A stretch of 28,500 bases of DNA from positions 3,757,218 through 3,785,717 of the forward strand of contig CM022678.1 in the NCBI GenBank assembly GCA_012295275.1. The letters are read 5' to 3'. The notes beneath the pieces are model-generated. The model saw nothing but the letters and a program-made list of their open reading frames with translations, did no database searches and was not told where the DNA came from. Shown in pieces: positions 1 to 10,099 of this stretch. This DNA comes from Chrysomallon squamiferum. Its lineage: Eukaryota > Mollusca > Gastropoda > Neomphalida > Peltospiridae. Position numbers and translations under genes: made by a program. Each line of letters starts with the position of its first letter. Positions within the stretch are counted from its first letter, which is position 1.

Positions 1-404
1 CACCTGAGAATTTGTGAGACAAAGTAAAAATAGCTTTCTTATTTTTCTTATTTTTTTTAATTGTTTTTCTGGATTCACTGTATTCAGTGCGATGTTGCAA
101 GACCGATTTTAAGAGAGAGACAAAAAAAAAAAAATCTTCTCTCTCGTTCAGTCACCCGTAAATAAATTGCTTAACAAAACAAAAACCCTGTGGTTATATA
201 CTTCAAACTGGTTTTCGTTTTCACGTGATGTGTTTGAAAGGTTTGTTTTCCTGTCTTACATATATTATCATTATGTAATTCCCATACTTCACTGCGCTTT
301 ATGGTATTTACAGTGCACCGGATTTTCTTGTTTACAGCAGCTGGTACGAAGTCGTGCGATTTTAGGTCAAACTACTTTACAAAAAGCGATTATGTACAAA
401 GATG

Positions 405-494
<90 letters not shown>

Positions 495-880
495 ATTTTC
501 CCTTGACAGTAGTTATTCTTTATTTGCATTTTAATCATTTATTATTTTTTAAAGGAATAAAAATAAAATAAATAGGTAATAAACAAATAACATCAACACA
601 CACAGACAGATAAATAAATAAATAAAATAACAAAATAATAATAATTTTTTTTTTTTTTTAAAACTGCTTTTGATACCTCGACAGACGGTTACCAAGTGAA
701 TGCGCTTGAAGCGCAACATTTAAAAAGAACGAGTTCGTAGGCGGCTTATAAACGTCAGATTTCGTTTCTTTTCTTATTTTTATTTCGTTGTTTAGTTTAC
801 AATCCATCAGCTGTAACTCATAATAGAACTGCTCACCGCAGTATTTTCTTTAGCGAATTCAATTACAGGAATATAAATTC
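1..880. other. AT-rich intergenic DNA, no gene seen
   Basis: No convincing exon, RNA gene or conserved protein on either strand. It holds poly-A/T runs and simple repeats, including the compound GT/GA tract listed separately. A small GCGCTTGAAGCGC palindrome lies near 700-712. The segmental duplication shared with the right half of the window begins at about 880. Confidence 0.6.
408..491. repeat. compound (GT)n-(GA)n microsatellite
   Basis: An uninterrupted GT tract of about 18 units switches directly to a GA tract of about 24 units at about 444. The only open frame nearby runs into the repeat (poly Val-Cys) and is not a gene. Confidence 0.97.
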
Positions 881-1555
881 AGTAAGTGTATGTTATCGTT
901 GAAATTCATTTACGATTTCTAAGCTCATCTGTCACAATCGGGTCAAATTGTTGTACTACAAATACCACAAACATTATAACAATAAATAAATAAATAAACC
1001 CGGAAAAATAGAAACTCGTGTAATATTGCTGTTCAGATATACTAGACAACGATTAAAATGTATCGATCTGCCAATCCAAAGTGAGTTTAGATTTTTTGTT
1101 TGTTTTATATTTGTACAAGGTGCAGAAAGAATGGTAGCAAAATAGTGTGTAAAAGGTCTGCTGACAGGGGTGAAAATAGAAACTGGTAGGTTTATTAAAA
1201 ATATCATAATACAAAATATTCTTTTAATTAAAAAAAAATAAAACCCAGAAAAAAACCCCAAGAAAATTCATCTGAATAATAACTGGTAAAATATTTCAAA
1301 AGACGAATTAAATTTACTTTTTAAGCTAGTAATACAAGGTTATTACAGTTTCTTGTAAAATTTGACAATGGTAACAAAAACGACTTATAACCAAAAGAGT
1401 ATCAATCCCACAAATTACTTGGGATTAGAGCCCACTCATATGTGTCTGCATTTAAACCTGGAATCTCGCTTCTGTAATAAGGAATAAAGTCTAACAAAGA
1501 CACCAGCAAATACAGAAGTTTTATTTTACAGTATTTTATACATTATTATTATTAT
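880..1555. other. 3' flank of EXOSC6 copy A
   Basis: AT-rich DNA downstream of the minus-strand gene. It holds no exon I can support. It is paralogous to 22720-23580: blocks near 1270-1360 match about 22900-22990, and blocks near 1415-1490 match about 23430-23515. A short minus-strand open frame at 974-1261 has no family resemblance and is treated as chance. Confidence 0.6.
1520..1525 (-). terminator. poly(A) signal AATAAA, EXOSC6 copy A
   Basis: On the minus strand AATAAA lies about 30 nt past the EXOSC6 stop codon (1556-1558). The same hexamer at the same spacing occurs in copy C at 23546-23551, which supports it as the real cleavage signal of the ancestral gene. Confidence 0.6.
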
Positions 1556-2280
1556 TTATGTTGTTGATTCCTTTACTTTGTGGCGTAGAGACTTGTCTAG
1601 TGCTGCTTGTAAAACAGGATACAATTTCTGACAGGTCTCAATACACAGTTTCACTGCCTGGAATAAAGAAAATAAAAATAAAAATCAGAAGTGAAGTAAA
1701 AAAGAATAATAATAAAAAAATCTAACTTTTTAAAGAATTCTCCCATTTAAATTAAAACTAAAGGAATATTTACAATTTATGTTACTGCAGTTTATTACAA
1801 ATTATGTTACTGGAAGGTTAAATTGTTTTTCGAAACATCGAATGTGATAAAGCTAAAATATGCGTGTCAGTGAGGTTAAAAATCAACCTTGTTAAAATTA
1901 CCTTGCTGAGGAGGTTGAAATCTATTTCTCCTCTTGATGTAAGTGCTGAAATCTGGTTTAGTGATGACATCAATCCTACAGTGACTGAGCCTCCACTATT
2001 AGGTTTCAACTTGAAAAAAAGAACACAAAAAAAACAAATATTAAATATGATAAACTACTATAAAAAATAAATATAAAAGAAAATGAAATTTTAAATACAA
2101 TGTTAAACAAATAATAATTTATTTTAAACAGAAGCTTAAATATAGTTGTAAATAATATTAAATAAAAAGTTTATGTTGTTGTAACATTCACTGATGAAAG
2201 TGATAAATGATAATTTAAATATTAGAAATGCCACACTACTTGGGCACCCACAGAATGTTTTATTATATCTGACATGTGCA

Positions 2281-2318
2281 CACACACACAAACATACATA
2301 CAAACACATGCATGCATA
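2281..2318. repeat. degenerate (CA)/(CATA) microsatellite
   Basis: A CA-rich and CATA-rich tract inside intron 7 of EXOSC6 copy A, between exons 7 and 8. A nearby short open frame (2194-2418) reads through it and is not a gene. Confidence 0.7.
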
Positions 2319-3347
2319 TACAATATTAATAGTTTTACAACAGGATAATAATTATACTACTAATAATAATAATAATAATAAAACATTTAATTATTTTATT
2401 ATCCACAAAGTACTTTAATTTATAAATCTAATTAAATAATGGTCTAATAAAAACAAAAAAAACAACATTTAGTTTATTAATTTATTTACTTACCTCTTGT
2501 CTGTACTCTTCTTTGTCTGTGGGATCCAACAGAATAACATCTTGAAAAACCCTCTGAAAACAATATATATATATATATATAGTTATACATAATGTTATAC
2601 TGAACTTTTGTTACATATATGTATGTATCTGACTGCTTGAACATATGTCTATAATGTAACATACTTCCAGCAATGAACTAATGGGGAAATATGGACACTA
2701 ATTAAACAGGAATATAACTCACTAGCAGCCAAACAGATATAGAAAGAACTATGCTAATCAACACATACAGGTAATAAAAGCAAAGGTTAGGGTTGTGATT
2801 TTAATAGGTGAGAAGACACAAGTAAACCTGGACGGGACACTTTGGTAGAAATAAAGATAACCAGTGAACCAGAGTGTATCATCATTTGGAAGCCATACCA
2901 AGGGAAGTAATCTAGAGAAAGCTCAGGAATGAACTAGATGAGTATTGGAAGATGATTACTCAACATTTGATGACATGGAAACAACATGTTGAGTCTTTTG
3001 CCCAACAACATGACATTAGAGCTGTTTAAAGAAGATGATGATCATCATGTGACTCATCAATTTAAACCTTTCACAGCCGGAGACTTGTTGGTTAGAAAGT
3101 CCTCACACATGACAGTTTTCAGGTTCAAATCTTATTGGTGTTACAGCTACAGAACAATTTTTTCTTTCAGTCAGGGCTAGATGAACAAAGTCTGAGGTAT
3201 GTGATGTCTTGTATATGGGAAGGTCTAGATAAAAATAACTATTTGCTGCTGCTGATCAACTGACTGAAATGGGAAAACTATTCATTGGGGTCACCATGGA
3301 GAAGAGATTGTCTGACCTGTCAGAAGAAGAATAACCTAAACACATTT

Positions 3348-3650
3348 TCAACTCATCCTGCAGTGAAATATTTCTGTTATTTATTTAGAAAATTAGAGTA
3401 AATATAATCAACAACAACCTAAACAAATGTTCAAGTCATTCACCAGTAAAATATCTGTTAAGAAATCTTGCTAAATATAATGAAAAATAAGCTAAAGAAA
3501 TCTTCAAGTCATTCACCAGTAAAATATCTGTTAAGAAATCTTGCTAAATATAATGAAAAATAAGCAAAAGAAATCTTCAACCCATTCACAGTAAAATATT
3601 TCTGTCATTTCCTTAGAAAACATGAACTAAATTAGTGCAGTTTTCTGTAA
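3348..3650. repeat. 73-bp tandem repeat, about four units
   Basis: The block beginning TCAAGTCATTCACCAG starts at 3431 and again at 3504, with a diverged third start at about 3577 and a weaker first one near 3350. The 3431 and 3504 units are nearly identical. They lie in intron 6 of EXOSC6 copy A and contain no recognisable exon. Copy C lacks this stretch. Confidence 0.85.
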
Positions 3651-3695
3651 TTACAGTGAATATGTAAATAAATGAAAAAAATCTAAGCATTTTAA

Positions 3696-3925
3696 TATCA
3701 AACATACAGATGAATACCCAGTTACTAAATCATACATCTAACAAATAAACATTTTAATACCAAACTTACAGATGAACACCCAGTCACTAAATCATACATC
3801 TAACAAATAAACATTTTAATACCAAACTTACAGATGAACACCCAGTTACTAAATCATACATCTCAATTTCTTAATATCAAACTTACAGGGCAACAGCTGC
3901 AAATAAACATTTTAGCAGCAAGGTA
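3696..3925 (-). repeat. 62-bp tandem repeat carrying the EXOSC6 exon 6 end and its donor
   Basis: On the minus strand each unit contains ATGTATGATTTAGT, coding MYDLV of the EXOSC6 motif MYDLVTGCSS (human MYDLVVGCG), followed by a donor. The donors are GTAAGT in the second and third units and GTATGT in the first. Starts of the shared core are at 3721, 3783 and 3845, period 62. The third unit is followed at 3879-3925 by what looks like the first half of the same exon (GCAGCTGTTGCCCT, Ala-Val-Ala-Leu). That half is separated from the MYDLV part by donor-like intron sequence, so the exon is cut in two. Confidence 0.75.
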
Positions 3926-4139
3926 TGGTTAAAAAAAATTAGAAGAAAATATTAAAAAGAAAATGTACAGATCAGTTGGGAGGTGTGTGATGCAGAATCT
4001 GATGTAACGACAGAGTAAGGTATGGTTAAATTATTAAACTAATGTTGATATCTGCTTGAACTAATTCAGTGTGATTCACAGCAGTAGTAAACACATTTAA
4101 CATATTTAATTATGATTATTATATACAATATTAATAAAA

Positions 4140-4275
4140 TAAAATCAGACTGTAAGAGAGAGAGACAGAGTCAGAAAAAGTGTAAAACAGAGAAAGAACA
4201 CCCAGTTAGAGAGAAAAAGACAAAAAAAAGAGACAGACAGACAAAGAATGATAGATAGTGAGAGAGAAAATAAAA
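4140..4275. repeat. purine-rich low-complexity tract in intron 5
   Basis: GA/CAGA-rich sequence just downstream, in transcript sense, of EXOSC6 exon 5, so it is pyrimidine-rich in the transcript. A shorter version is present in copy C at about 25040-25080. No coding content. Confidence 0.7.
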
Positions 4276-4639
4276 TCGCACAGCACAGTAAAATAAAAAA
4301 ATTAAACTCTTACCACTGCCATCGTTTTGAAGAACTGTGATGTAGATGTTCACCTGAGCTTTTGGAAATTTGTGCTAAGAATGAAAAATAACAAACAATA
4401 CAAATATACATTGCAATTAAAAAGATCTATAATAAATATATATTTAACAAAGTGTTAGTAAGACTTAAATATTTTAAATTTTCTGAAACAATCCAGACAC
4501 ACACAGGACTGACAGACATGACGCTGATTTGCTATACAGAGGTCACCAGACATTTATTAAACAGACAGAAACACACACAGACTCACCAGACAGACAGACA
4601 ACACTATCAAGAAAAATTAAAAACACCACTGCCAGACAG

Positions 4640-5104
4640 GATTTGAAGTGAGTAGTCATTTATTTTTGGAAATCTTGCTGGTGTTGTAAACACGTTGTCT
4701 CAGAAAACATTGCAAACTTGAACTCATATATTCACTACACAGATTCCCTTCATGCTGAATTCTTCCTTCCTTAAGACTTCACACTGGCCCATACAGACTG
4801 TGAACAAAACAAAACCTGACAGACAGCTGGTTCAAGTGTTGTCCAGGATTTGAAGTGTCCTTTCATGCTGAAGTCTTCCTTCCTCATCACTTCACGTCGA
4901 CATACCTGTCTGCAAAAAAAACGTTGCAAACTTGAACTCGCAGGTCAGCTGTCCCTTCATGCTGAAGTCTTCCTTCCTCATCACTTCACGTGGCCCATAC
5001 CTGTGTGAACAAAACAAAACCTGTACAGGTGTAACAGTGTTGTACAGGTCAGCTGTCCCTTCATGCTGAAGTCTTCCTTCCTTAACACTTCACATGGCCC
5101 ATAC
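4640..5104 (-). pseudogene. EXOSC6: scrambled EXOSC6 exon 4: four partial copies
   Basis: In copy C exon 4 is one clean 175-nt exon (25257-25431). Here its start (GTATGGGCC... coding YGPREVLRKEDFSMKGQLTC) occurs four times on the minus strand, with 5' ends near 5104, 5000, 4904 and 4794, two of them preceded by the same TGTTCACACAG acceptor. The first copy ends after LTC. The second continues to EFKFATF and then hits a poly-T/GCAG junction. The third jumps to the exon's LQIL end with a one-base insertion that shifts frame relative to copy C. The fourth leads into a diverged middle that meets a TAA stop near 4663. None is full length. Confidence 0.75.
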
Positions 5105-5309
5105 CTGTGTGAACAAAACAATACCTGTACAGGGGTAACATCACACATTTGCCTGCAAAAATCAACTATGAATTGTGTAATACAGGTAAATTCAAATAAT
5201 AGTTGTACAGGTGTAAGAGTCCTATACAAGTTAGCTGAAGGCCACACAAGATGTACAAGCACAATGAACTTTACAATTTACTTCACTGAAGTTGTAGGTG
5301 TAAATCCAA

Positions 5310-5788
5310 ATAAAAGACTTGTTTATAATACTTACGAATACACATAACTTTATTTGGTGTTGTTGTGTATAATGCTTACACGAATCACTTTAGGATAGTT
5401 GTTTTAATAATACTTACATATTGATAATTCTCTCTTTGGTATAGTTTTTTTATGTGTATAATAGTATTTATACTCAAATGTATATAACCGTATGAGGTTT
5501 TTTTGAATATAATACTTATATATATATATATATATATATATGTAACTTCAGTATAATTTTTTATGTGTATAATATTTACATATAGATATAATTTTAGGAT
5601 GATTTGTTGAATATGATACTTATATATATATGATGTTAGTATGGTTTATTTGTATATACTTACATATTTAACTTTAGAAAAGTTTTGATGTGTATAATAC
5701 TTACAAAAATTACCTATAATTACCTATATAACTTTAGCCTACTTACAATAGTTACCTTTAGAATGGTTTATTTATGTATAATACTTAC
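5310..5788 (-). repeat. degenerate array of exon-3 donor-like units in intron 3
   Basis: The true exon 3 donor reads AAAGTTATATCTGCGGT|GTAAGTATTATACA on the minus strand. Downstream in the intron, similar units (AAAGTTATAT, then GTAAGTATTATACA) recur every 40-55 bp. Exact GTAAGT copies on the minus strand lie at 5330-5335, 5412-5417, 5658-5663, 5699-5704 and 5741-5746, before the true one at 5783-5788. Degenerate ones lie near 5374, 5514, 5574 and 5618. Parallel arrays occur in copies B (about 20185-20515) and C (about 25640-25920). Confidence 0.7.
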
Positions 5789-6904
5789 ACCGCAGATATA
5801 ACTTTGGTCTGGTTTTGTTCGATATAGGCTGATCCATGAGCCTGACTTATCACACCAGCTCGTAAAACTAAAAGAGAAATATTTAAAATCTATTTAAATT
5901 TTAACCACTTTTTTATATTTTTTAAAAATAAACTCATTATACAGTGTTGTGAGAAGCTTAAGTAATGGAAGAAAAAACTCACATCATATTGCAGTAGCTC
6001 ATCTTTTTAAAAAATTTAATAATAACAAATATTTTATGTGCATTATGTACAACACAGGAAAATAGTAGTTCATCACTTCTGATAAACCCGTCACATGTGA
6101 AGGACAGGTATATTAACAAAACTGTTAGTGATATATAAATAAATAAAAACAATACACCATTTATTAATGACATAAATAAGTAAAGATACCAGAGAAGTTA
6201 CAAATATTTTTCAATTTCAAACAGTTCTTGACTAAACTAAACGAAACTAAAATAAATAAAAGAATTAATAAATCTAGTTCAGGAAATTACTAAGAAAATT
6301 TATTATTTATAGTTTATTTCCAAGCAGATACAAAATAATTTAACTTACACAAAGGTCGAACCTCTTCAGGTTTTCGTCCATCTTGTCGCACACTGGTATT
6401 TAACTTTTGAAAAGTGGAAGAAATATAAATTAATTTGTAATAATTAATCAAATAAATGATTCAAAGCTTTCATCTGTTTCAAAGAACTGAGGTTTAACTA
6501 TCAGACATTATAGCAGCTCTGTGGAATTCAGTCACTTTAATAACCTTAAAAAGGCTTAATATATATAATATATTCGCTAAACAGTTAACACATTTTAATT
6601 ATGAATTATCATTTACATTATTATAATGATTATTAGAAATATTACTATATTATTTCATTAATATTAGTCAAAAATTAATAGTCAGACTGTCAATAATTAA
6701 GTTAAAATCTCTGATGATGACCATAATCATGATAATGATAAATTGATATTGAAAATCTATGCGACGAACAATCATAAATGGTTGTGAAAAATATCTTACA
6801 TTTTCATCAATGACATCTGATTTCACAAATGTATACGGGTTTAATGTAATTTCAGGACCAGTTATTCGTCTCGTATCACTTGGCATGATTGTTCGATAAC
6901 GATT

Positions 6905-6960
6905 TCTACTTCACAAAATGTTTTACCACATGGAAGCAGCCATTACAATGTGTTCACTAA
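6905..6960 (-). promoter_or_regulatory. conserved block just upstream of EXOSC6 start, YY1-like core
   Basis: About 50 nt upstream of the ATG the minus strand reads AATGGCTGC (6936-6944), similar to the YY1 core common near animal housekeeping promoters. The block is kept in copy B (about 21655-21680) and copy C (about 26275-26305) although nearby bases differ. No TATA box can be assigned in such AT-rich DNA. The promoter role is inferred from position and conservation only. Confidence 0.3.
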
Positions 6961-7175
6961 AATTCCTCTGTCAAAAAGAGAGCTCCTTCTTCAAGAGATA
7001 CTGGTTTTCTTTAGTATATTTCCACTACTAAAATCAAAGCACCTTTAATATAAGATTAAATGAAATTAAAAATTAATCCGATTTCGTCACGAAAATGATA
7101 AGAATAAATGAAATCCAGCTACATCATGAAAATTATAAAATGAGAAAATAAATAAATAAATAAATAAATAATAAT

Positions 7176-7216
<41 letters not shown>

Positions 7217-7335
7217 GAAAAGGAAATAAAAAGATGTGTTCATTAATATTCCTCTGTGAAAAAGAGAGATCAATACTGGTTTTCTTTAGTATAATTCCAC
7301 TATTAAAAATCAAAGCACCTTTAATATAAGAATAA
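6947..7335. repeat. local duplication upstream of EXOSC6 copy A with (AAAT)/(AAT) core
   Basis: A block of about 100 bp at 6947-7050 (GTGTTCACTAAAATTCCTCT to AGCACCTTTAATATAAG) is repeated at about 7233-7335. Between the two lie AAAT repeats (7145-7172) and AAT repeats (about 7184-7215). Copies B and C carry the first block and the AAAT/AAT tract (about 21865-21910 and 26460-26492) but not the second block, so the duplication is private to copy A. Confidence 0.8.
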
Positions 7336-7439
7336 ACGAAAATTTGCCTGTATAATGCTTGTATTGTAATAAAACAAAATATAGACTGTGAGTGAAGAAA
7401 ATTGTAACAAAAATATTTGGGGACATTTATTTTTGACAA

Positions 7440-9128
7440 AGGCTCTTGTTATTATATGTAATTATTCTTCAGTAATACTGAAGTACCATGATAATGAAAC
7501 ACATCTGATTTATAGTGGCTTCATTTTCCTTACTGTATTTTTCTTGATGTCTTGTTCATGAATCTAAAAGAAAAAAAAACAACAAAACAAACAAACTAAG
7601 ACCACTGTGGATTATTATTATTGTTTTTATTATTTAAATAAAACAAAACATACATTCCATTAATTTTAAATTACATTTCACTGATTTCAAGTTTTAAAAT
7701 TTTCAGATAATAATATTATATTTGCATATATTTTAGCTTTAACATTTTTCAGATTATTATTTTTACTTTTGATATTCTCAGCAGCTTGTTGCAGAAATTT
7801 ATTTACATCCTCCAATTCATTATTTTACAGTTCCACAATCAGTTATATTGATAATCCAATTTTTTTAAAGTTCTTTTTTATATGTGGTTATTTTGAAATT
7901 TTACTTCATTCATTTCAAAACATATTTTACATTTTCTCTAAAGTTGTATTAGAGATAAAGATTAGCATCTAGTTTAAAAAAAAGTGATGCAAACTGTTCT
8001 GCTTTATGGTATCATTTCTTTTCACCAGAATGTCCATTTATGGTGAATCTTTAAACCATGTTTTTTTTAATTTTGGCATTGTTGTGGTTGTTTTAGCTGA
8101 AATCTGGCCTTAAAATTATCTCATTATTCCCTGAAAATCCATCCTGGGTTATTATCAAATCACACAATGAATGAAACTTCACCCCACCAGAGCCTCAAAG
8201 AGAAATGTTGCAAGGTGGTACAAGACCCCTTTTGGGCCCCAAGGCAGGCAAAGATTTTTCTCAAAATTAAGGATTTGATGTCCAGTAAATCTACATGTAA
8301 ACTGTTGTAAATTCTTTATTTCCATGATCAGATATAACATAATGAAACAAACATTCAGTTAATGCACGCTTGCTGTGGTGTCCTTCCTAGCTCTTGGGCC
8401 CCAGAACAAAGTACCGGCTGGACCCACTGTCTCATAGGCCCTTCCCCCGCCTTGATTTTTTGTTTTCATTTTTTTAGTGGATAAGTGGAACTGTTGATGT
8501 GGTTTACCAAGTTTTGGCCATTTTGACCAAACTGGACACCACAGCAACCAATTGGTCAGTCATCCTGAAATAAGTATTTCCAGAACAGTAACTATACCAG
8601 ACATTTTCACAGTTTATCAATGTTTTTAAATTGTTATCTTGGCAAATTTGGTAGCTGTTAAGATTTTTATTTTTTGTTTTTACATTGTGTAATACTTTCA
8701 TTCAGAAATTTTATGATTTTATATACACACCAGTAATTATTTCCACAGTATTTGTTTATTTATTTATTTTTTATTATGATTACATTATTAAATTGCATTT
8801 GAAAGCCATTTTGGGATCAAAAATATGTTTTCATATTTCTGAGGGTTATATTGTTATTGTTAAGACTTGTGTATTTATTTATTTTTAATAACTTTTTATT
8901 AATGTTAAAAATTTGTCATTGATTTTTGTGCACATTTGTTTTTATATAAATTTTTTAAAATAAGTAGTTACAAGTGGTCAGTAATGTAATATCTCAGAAA
9001 ATAAACTCATTGATCACTTACGTTTTTTAAATTTGCTTTCAGATACACATTTATTATTTTATATACGACTGCAAATGGGATTTCAAAGGAATAAAATTTT
9101 AATTATCTTTCTTTTGTTATTTTATATT

Positions 9129-9176
<48 letters not shown>

Positions 9177-9380
9177 TACTATCATATACTCTTATAGTAC
9201 CTTGGTATTTGCAATGTTAATTATCTCCCTTAGTTATTTTGCTTCTAAATATTTAACCTACTGTATATATTATAATACCTGTAATCTATTCATTGGACAA
9301 CAAAAGAATTTACTGTTCTTTTATTTCTAGCTGGTCACAAAAATAAAGATGCATTCAAACTGTGCAATTTTTGTTACACT
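7440..9380. other. AT-rich intergenic DNA with one GC-richer island
   Basis: No gene that I can support. Short open frames at 7769-7972, 8359-8701 and 8685-8888 encode Phe/Tyr/Ile-rich low-complexity peptides. The island at 8195-8460 contains TTGGGCCCCA twice in direct orientation (near 8229 and 8395) and resembles old DNA-transposon sequence, but no terminal repeats could be paired. A (CA)n tract is listed separately. Confidence 0.5.
9130..9175. repeat. (CA)n microsatellite
   Basis: A pure CA tract of about 23 units in intergenic DNA. Confidence 0.97.
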
Positions 9381-9387
9381 TCTTCTA

Positions 9388-9436
9388 TCAGCTATTACAC
9401 AGTACATAAAATGTGTACACAATCTGTAATAGCTGA
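9388..9436. repeat. perfect 12-bp inverted repeat, 25-nt loop
   Basis: TCAGCTATTACA (9388-9399) is the exact reverse complement of TGTAATAGCTGA (9425-9436). The loop has a second partial symmetry (GTACA...TGTGTAC). It could be a small hairpin element or chance. No known family is recognised. Confidence 0.6.
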
Positions 9437-9529
9437 AGTAGGTTTATTTAGTAACTGCAACAGACACACAAGCAGTATCCTAACTGCAGTAATAGTTGTA
9501 GTTGTAGTAACTGGTAGTAACATACATAT

Positions 9530-9625
9530 ATCTATTTATCTATCTATCTATCTATCTGTCTATATATATACACATACATGTCAGTATGTATGCACACATA
9601 CAGATATACAGATATATATATACAT
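9530..9625. repeat. (TATC)n and TA/CATA microsatellite cluster
   Basis: TATC units at about 9530-9558 are followed by TA-rich and CATA/CAGATA-rich sequence to 9625. An open frame at 9411-9896 reads through it as Ile-Tyr-Leu-Ser repeats and is not a gene. Confidence 0.85.
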
Positions 9626-9700
9626 ACAGGGTAGCCCAAAAGTAGGTTTACAGTTATTATGGAGGCAATTTATTTTAAAATATAAGCATGTTTCAAGCAT
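9626..9700. mobile_element. possible Tc1/mariner-like terminal fragment
   Basis: The segment starting CAGGGTAGCCCAAAAGTAGG resembles the terminal inverted repeat of some Tc1/mariner-type transposons (CAGGGTGNCCCAAAAGT style). This is a resemblance from memory. I found no matching opposite end, no transposase and no clear TA target duplication, so at most it is a relic. Confidence 0.3.
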
Positions 9701-10099
9701 TAAACAGAAACTGTTTAATCTCTCACAAACACACACATACACATCCTACATACATGCAAACATATACATATGTACATATATAGCCATTCATATAAACATG
9801 AAATATTGTTTTGCTTGCATTACTTCAGTAATAAAATACCGTTACACACGATCGACCAGTTTGAACACGTCTTTAGCATTACCTATAATCAAATAAAACC
9901 TGTGAGTTTGTCTTTTGACAATTAAAAGTTTCTCATGCTGAACTGGTTAATATAATTATTTCTGTATTGCACAGAAATGGGAGGAAAAAAAAGAGAAAAA
10001 AAGAAAGAAGGAAATATTTATTTGTTTCAAGATAAACCATTTGTTCGTGTGGTTCCGTAACCTAACTGTACGCATGATAGAAGTTACGTGTGTCTAAAA

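Larger units (their letters stand above)
1556..6886 (-). pseudogene. EXOSC6: EXOSC6 (MTR3) exosome subunit, copy A, exons 4 and 6 broken
   Basis: MTR3 is a catalytically inactive RNase-PH-fold subunit of the nine-subunit exosome ring. The exons read on the minus strand are: 1, 6800-6886 (29 codons, starts MPSDTRRITGPE, like human MPGDHRRIRGPE); 2, 6349-6403 (RQDGRKPEEVRPL); 3, 5789-5867 (RAGVISQAHGSAYIEQ, the RNase PH N-terminal motif); 4, scrambled at 4640-5104; 5, 4314-4374 (KAQVNIYITVLQNDGS); 6, tandem fragments at 3696-3925 (MYDLVTGCSS); 7, 2494-2553 (ILLDPTDKEE); 8, 1902-2009 (GGSVTVGLMSSLNQIS); 9, 1556-1657 (TCQKLYPVLQAALDKS, then TAA). Every clean exon has GT-AG borders, mostly GTAAG donors, and phases that join. 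Exon 4 has a frameshift, an in-frame stop and missing middle parts, and exon 6 is split by intron-like sequence. I therefore call it a pseudogene. Misassembly of these two spots around a live gene is the alternative. Confidence 0.8.
880..7440. repeat. segmental duplication, copy A
   Basis: Sequence and order are shared with 19880-21930 (copy B) and 22720-26490 (copy C), in both EXOSC6 exons and introns. The left edge is visible where ACGATTTCT-AGCTCAT occurs near 915 and again near 22745. The right edge lies in (AAAT)/(AAT) repeats at about 7145-7215, plus a local duplicate to about 7340. By eye, A and B are much closer to each other than either is to C (compare 5870-6650 with 20600-21430), so A/B is the younger pair. 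Confidence 0.85.

Noticed and set aside
167-445. 92-codon plus-strand frame ending in Val-Cys repeats.
   Set aside because: It runs into the GT microsatellite and has no recognisable domain. Composition matches AT-rich intergenic DNA.
3881-3925. Fully functional EXOSC6 exon 6 at this place.
   Set aside because: The Ala-Val-Ala-Leu half and the MYDLV half are separated by donor-like intron sequence with a stop in frame, and no AG acceptor sits before the first half.
4981-5262. 93-codon minus-strand open frame.
   Set aside because: It is two tandem copies of EXOSC6 exon 4 start plus intron read through without splicing, not an independent gene.
7119-7439. 106-codon minus-strand frame with Leu and Ile runs.
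   Set aside because: The runs are AAT and AAAT microsatellites, and the rest is duplicated upstream DNA of EXOSC6.
9411-9896. 161-codon plus-strand open frame, the longest non-BIR frame in the window.
   Set aside because: Much of it reads TATC/CATA microsatellites as Ile-Tyr-Leu-Ser and it spans a possible transposon end. No domain or splice support.
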